DNA of 15,714 nucleotides from RGIG8748 sp045532255 (GTDB lineage Bacteria; Bacillota; Clostridia; UMGS1810): the NCBI GenBank assembly GCA_045532255.1, contig JAZSFO010000002.1:1-15714 (forward strand), in the 5' to 3' direction. The position numbers were made by a program, and so were the translations under genes. Position 1 is the stretch's first letter. Every line of letters begins with the position of its first letter. Below, one piece after another: positions 13,134 through 15,714 of the stretch. The notes beneath the pieces were generated by a model that worked only from the letters and a program-made list of their open reading frames with translations, searched no databases and had not been told where the DNA came from.

Positions 13134-14123
13134 GTGCATCAGTTTGAAATAAGCAGATGTAAGGTGATAAATATTGCCCGCAAAGCAGAAAAAGAGATAA
13201 TAGACTATGGAGTCCGCATGGTCGGGGCACCTCTTGAATGGAACGAAACCAGAGGCGATGCTGTAAGGGTAGGCATAATTGATACAGGTGTTGACACGGA
13301 CCATATAGAATTAAAAGGAAGAATAAAGGACTGTGTTAACTTTTCGGGCGGGAGCACCGACAGCGTTGAGGACGAGAACGGACACGGCACCCATATAGCA
13401 GGAATAGTCGCCGCAGAGCAAAATGGGATAGGGGTAGTAGGAGTAGCACCCAAAACAGAACTGTATATAGCAAAGGCATTCGGTGCTGACGGCAAGACAC
13501 AATATCCCGCAATTGAGAAAAGTGTCAAATGGATGGAAGAACGCAAGGTAGATGTAATCAATATGTCTTTTTCCTCAGCTTATACTTCGTCCAAGTATCG
13601 TTCGCTTATATGGTCAGCTCACGAAAAGGGAATAAGTATAATTTGTGCCGCAGGAAACGAGGGTGAAATGGGTGAGAACACCATAGGCTTCCCTGCAAAT
13701 TATCCCGAAACCGTTGCGGTGTCTGCTGTTGATATTAACAGACATATAGCAGATTTCAGTTCCCGCGGAAATGCCGCAGAAATATGTGCTGCAGGGATAG
13801 ATGTTTATTCCACATATCTTGATGGAGGATATGCAACTCTCAGCGGGACTTCTATGGCCTGTCCCATTATAACGGGTGCCGCAGCAATCCTCATAGCCAA
13901 GGGATATATCAGGTATGGCAGACGGCTCACACCTGATGAAATACGGCTTCTGCTTAATATATATACAGAAAAGCTGGGAAATCCCGGCCGTGACAAAAGC
14001 TACGGATACGGAATATTTTCTTTTGGAAGAATAGCTTCGGAGGAGTATATATACAGCAAAATAAAAACATCGGGAATAAACAGAGACCTTGCATGTGCAA
14101 TGTTACTTTCCGCTATCAGATAA
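13134..14123 (+). CDS. Subtilisin-family (S8) serine protease, intracellular type
   Basis: The product is 329 aa from GTG 13134, chosen because AGGGGGTG lies 6 bp upstream. An ATG at 13218 with GGAG upstream is a possible alternative that would remove 28 residues. No signal peptide is visible. The catalytic triad is complete (numbered from 13134): Asp50 in VGIIDTGVD, His84 in NGHGTHIAGI and Ser240 in LSGTSMACP, with oxyanion Asn175 in CAAGNEG. The lack of a secretion signal, a short N-terminal segment instead of a long propeptide, and the overall wording (GVAPKTELYIAKAFG, EERKVDVINMS) resemble intracellular subtilisins of Bacillus and phage-associated relatives. A C-terminal extension of about 30 residues follows the core. 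It lies directly behind the nfnAB terminator, with no sigma-A promoter that I could see, so it may depend on readthrough or a promoter inside nfnB. Confidence 0.9.
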   Translation: MHQFEISRCKVINIARKAEKEIIDYGVRMVGAPLEWNETRGDAVRVGIIDTGVDTDHIELKGRIKDCVNFSGGSTDSVEDENGHGTHIAGIVAAEQNGIGVVGVAPKTELYIAKAFGADGKTQYPAIEKSVKWMEERKVDVINMSFSSAYTSSKYRSLIWSAHEKGISIICAAGNEGEMGENTIGFPANYPETVAVSAVDINRHIADFSSRGNAAEICAAGIDVYSTYLDGGYATLSGTSMACPIITGAAAILIAKGYIRYGRRLTPDEIRLLLNIYTEKLGNPGRDKSYGYGIFSFGRIASEEYIYSKIKTSGINRDLACAMLLSAIR

Positions 14124-14125
14124 AA

Positions 14126-14164
14126 AATCAGCTCCTATACCTTTTGGTATTTATGGAGCTGATT
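14126..14164 (-). terminator. Terminator between convergent subtilisin and nucleotidyltransferase genes
   Basis: AATCAGCTCC (14126-14135) pairs with GGAGCTGATT (14155-14164), with an inner ATACC/GGTAT. On the minus strand a T run follows (GATTTTTTA), serving the nucleotidyltransferase. On the plus strand the tail is only moderately T-rich, so it may work both ways. Confidence 0.85.
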
Positions 14165-14174
14165 AAGATTTAAT

Positions 14175-14918
14175 TTACTGATTTTTGCAAAGGAATAAAT
14201 CATCAACCTCTTTGTATGACTTCGGAGTTCCGATATCATAACATTCTCCCTCAAAGGTGTATGCATAAACATCCTTTATCTTGTGGAGCCACGAGGGGAA
14301 GAAGCCGGGTGCATCAGGGTTGTTTCCTTGTGATAAATACTCTTTGATGAGAGGAACGGTATCTCTTTTGTATATGTATGAAGCAAAAGCGGCAAGGGTG
14401 CTTACGGGCACAGGCGGTTTTTCCACCATGTTTGTTACTATGCTGTTATCATCTGTAATGACATTTGCCATGCGTGTCAGGTCTTCTTTGTTTTCTATTT
14501 CCTTGACAAGTATCATGTCGAGATTGTGTTTTTTGAAGGCATCGTAGTAATCTTTGAGACGGAAGGTAAATATGTTGTCTCCTGCCATAACAAGAATATC
14601 ATCATCAATACCAAGTGTTTCTATTGCATACTGCATATCGCCGACAGCACCAAGCTTGTTGGTATCGTCTGCGGTATGGTCATCAAGTACGGTGATTTTC
14701 AGTCTCGTATCAAATTCCTTCTGCCAGTTTACAAAATTATCATAGAATTTTGAGTTGCTTATTATCACAAGCTCATCGATTTCGCTGATTGTTTCTATTT
14801 CGCAGGCTATGTAATTGAGTATCGGTTTTCCTGCAATCGGAAGCAGAGCTTTTGGCTTGTCAATGGTAAGCGGATAGAGTCTTGTGGCATATCCTGCCGC
14901 GAGTATTAAGGCTTTCAT
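14175..14918 (-). CDS. Sugar-phosphate (or choline-phosphate type) nucleotidyltransferase
   Basis: The product is 247 aa with GGAGG 7 bp before the ATG. The N-terminus MKALILAAGYATRLYPLTID is the nucleotide-binding signature, followed by KPKALLPIAGKPI with the conserved Lys. Metal-binding Asp114 lies in VMAGDNIF, EKPP (166-169) is the sugar-contacting motif and CYDIGTPKSY (227-236) is the usual C-terminal motif. It lacks hexapeptide acyltransferase repeats, so it is a single-domain RmlA/GlmU-N-like enzyme that attaches a nucleotide to a sugar 1-phosphate or similar. Base and sugar specificity cannot be read. It lies 55 bp downstream of spoIIID in the same direction and also has its own sigma-A promoter, which overlaps the spoIIID stop codon. 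Confidence 0.88.
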   Translation of the reverse strand: MKALILAAGYATRLYPLTIDKPKALLPIAGKPILNYIACEIETISEIDELVIISNSKFYDNFVNWQKEFDTRLKITVLDDHTADDTNKLGAVGDMQYAIETLGIDDDILVMAGDNIFTFRLKDYYDAFKKHNLDMILVKEIENKEDLTRMANVITDDNSIVTNMVEKPPVPVSTLAAFASYIYKRDTVPLIKEYLSQGNNPDAPGFFPSWLHKIKDVYAYTFEGECYDIGTPKSYKEVDDLFLCKNQ

Positions 14919-14948
14919 GTTTTTCCTCCGTGAGAACTTATTAACATA

Positions 14949-14977
14949 AGTATATTGCCATGGTATAATTATTTCAA
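14949..14977 (-). promoter_or_regulatory. Promoter of the nucleotidyltransferase gene
   Basis: On the minus strand TTGAAA (14977-14972), 17-bp spacer, TATACT (14954-14949), about 30 bp before the start codon. The -35 box overlaps the spoIIID stop codon (14974-14976). Confidence 0.7.
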
Positions 14978-15222
14978 GAGCTTTTATATTTATTTTTTGT
15001 AGCTATTCCGCCTCTAATATGTCTTTCTGCTTTGTTGATGTCAAGAAGTTTTTTTGCCTCATGAGCAAGCTGAGGGTTAATGAGTACCAGTCTTTCGCTT
15101 ATATCTTTGTGTACGGTGCTTTTAGATATGCCGAATTTCTTTGCTGCACTGCGTACAGTGGAGCGGTGTTCTACCATATATCTGCCAATAGTAATAGCTC
15201 TTTCAGATATGTAATCCTTCAA
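14974..15222 (-). CDS. spoIIID: Sporulation transcriptional regulator SpoIIID
   Basis: The product is 82 aa. The match to Bacillus SpoIIID is clear: DYISERAITIGRYMVEHRST, then the helix-turn-helix AAKKFGISKSTVHKDISERL, INPQLAHEAKKLLD, and the C-terminal basic RHIRGGIATKNKYK. SpoIIID is a mother-cell DNA-binding protein that activates and represses sigma-E and sigma-K genes. Two TTG codons are adjacent (15225 and 15222). The second is preferred because it aligns with the Bacillus N-terminus (M-x-DYI) and gives about 6-7 bases to AGGGGTGA, whereas the first gives only 3. A sigma-E-like promoter lies upstream. Confidence 0.95.
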   Translation of the reverse strand: MKDYISERAITIGRYMVEHRSTVRSAAKKFGISKSTVHKDISERLVLINPQLAHEAKKLLDINKAERHIRGGIATKNKYKSS

Positions 15223-15230
15223 CAAATTTC

Positions 15231-15276
15231 ACCCCTAATAAGTGTGTTGGTTAATGATATGATTTTTTTTAGGGGT
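15231..15276 (-). repeat. Inverted repeat covering the spoIIID ribosome binding site
   Basis: ACCCCTAA (15231-15238) and TTAGGGGT (15269-15276) are perfect 8-bp inverted arms 30 bp apart. The gene-proximal arm, read on the minus strand, is the Shine-Dalgarno region. If transcription began upstream of 15276 it would mask the site. If the sigma-E-like promoter is used, the distal arm falls in the promoter spacer and is not transcribed. Confidence 0.4.
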
Positions 15277-15282
15277 TTATGC
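15254..15282 (-). promoter_or_regulatory. Probable sigma-E promoter of spoIIID
   Basis: On the minus strand GCATAAA (15282-15276), a 14-bp spacer and CATATCAT (15261-15254), against the sigma-E consensus KMATATT and CATACAMT. Bacillus spoIIID is a sigma-E gene, so family knowledge supports the call. Confidence 0.5.
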
Positions 15283-15569
15283 ATGAATTTGCATTACCGG
15301 GGTGATAGGTTTTGGTGTTTTATGACCATATATAAACTTTTTGTTCAACAATATTTTTAAAAGCTGCACTTTTAATTTGCAAATTTGCATCTGTATTTTT
15401 CGCCAATTTAGTTTTAATATCAAACCATCAGCAAAAGCGAAAGGGTGGGAATAAAATGCAAAAGAGAATATTGTAAAAAAATTGTAGTAACTCTTAAGGC
15501 AAATAGTATCACTATCAAGAAAAAAAGTCAACTAAAATTTACAAAATTAGAAATTAAAAGGTGATAAAA
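15283..15569. other. AT-rich intergenic stretch without a recognisable gene
   Basis: Between the spoIIID promoter and the holin-like pseudogene I see no convincing gene. A minus-strand frame (15277-15531) lacks a ribosome binding site and has low-complexity composition. A TTTGCAAATTTGCA palindrome-like motif lies near 15378-15392. AAAAGGTGAT at 15557-15566 is the ribosome binding site of the following pseudogene. Confidence 0.5.
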
Positions 15570-15709
15570 ATGTCAAAAATATTAAAAAGCCGCTATGGAG
15601 TGCTATCTTAACACTAGTATATTTAGTTGTTAAAAATTGGATTGGTATCGAAATTCCTGCATGGTATGATGTTTTTGCACAGATTGTAGCTATTTTTTCC
15701 ATAATCTGA
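15570..15709 (+). pseudogene. Frameshifted holin-like small membrane protein (prophage remnant)
   Basis: ATG 15570 has a good AAAAGGTGAT ribosome binding site, but the frame stops after 13 codons at 15609-15611. From the A-run at 15584-15588 the -1 frame continues for 40 codons to TGA 15707-15709: KPLWSAILTLVYLVVKNWIG, then a Trp/Tyr/Asp turn and a second hydrophobic segment AQIVAIFSII. Two short membrane segments around a polar turn are typical of small phage holins. Adding one A to the run restores MSKILKKPLWSAIL. The product also seems to end early, before the polar C-terminus that holins usually have. A -1 slippage on the A-run cannot be excluded. The family assignment is by resemblance only. 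Confidence 0.5.
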
Positions 15710-15714
15710 GCCGG

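Noticed and set aside
12453..13304. 283-codon minus-strand frame over nfnB and the subtilisin start
   Set aside because: Shadow of two well-supported plus-strand genes; it crosses the nfnAB terminator and shows no domain.
15277..15531. 84-codon minus-strand frame upstream of spoIIID
   Set aside because: Phe/Ile/Lys-rich low complexity from AT-rich DNA, no ribosome binding site, and its end overlaps the likely spoIIID promoter.

Overview
The window looks like chromosomal DNA of a low-GC, endospore-forming, anaerobic member of the Clostridia (Firmicutes). Four things support this: an alpha/beta-type small acid-soluble spore protein, the sporulation regulator SpoIIID, an NfnAB-type ferredoxin/NAD(P)H transhydrogenase pair typical of fermentative anaerobes, and strong AGGAGG-like ribosome binding sites with TTGACA/TATAAT promoters throughout. 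No species can be named from the sequence alone.

Layout. Positions 1-1984 look like accessory DNA: the tail of an unidentified gene, then an AbiH-family phage-defence gene carrying an N-terminal zinc ribbon. Two copies of a degenerate ~85-bp promoter-like repeat bracket the AbiH gene. The second copy leads into about 240 bases that can fold extensively, including a possible pseudoknot, and then a 20-codon hydrophobic ORF with a good ribosome binding site. From 1985 to 5485 lie a membrane-anchored LysM/G5/M23 peptidoglycan hydrolase, tRNA-Ser(GGA) with a 20-bp perfect terminator, a short DtxR-type metal regulator and, on the minus strand, radA. From 5580 to 6289 are two small minus-strand genes: an Asp/Asn/Gly-rich lipoprotein and the spore protein. 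Both are preceded by sequences resembling sporulation sigma-factor promoters. From 6369 to 9160 is a minus-strand operon: NahK-like sugar 1-kinase, NTP_transf_5 nucleotidyltransferase and CYTH phosphatase. From 9345 to 13083, gdhA and nfnAB are transcribed divergently from promoters whose -35 boxes are only 17 bp apart. From 13134 to 14123 is an intracellular-type subtilisin. From 14175 to 15222 (minus) are spoIIID and a sugar-phosphate nucleotidyltransferase. The right edge (15570-15709) holds a frameshifted holin-like gene, probably a prophage remnant.

How the parts fit. GdhA and NfnAB form a redox and nitrogen hub: GdhA interconverts glutamate and 2-oxoglutarate with a pyridine nucleotide, and NfnAB balances NADH, NADPH and ferredoxin. 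The GdhA residues match the NAD-type clostridial enzyme rather than the NADP-type. The spore protein, SpoIIID and possibly the lipoprotein belong to sporulation. The sugar kinase and sugar nucleotidyltransferase could both feed nucleotide-sugar synthesis, though they are not adjacent. The accessory signal is at the two ends: the AbiH cassette with its repeats and structured RNA on the left, and the broken holin on the right. No CRISPR array, complete insertion sequence or rRNA was seen.
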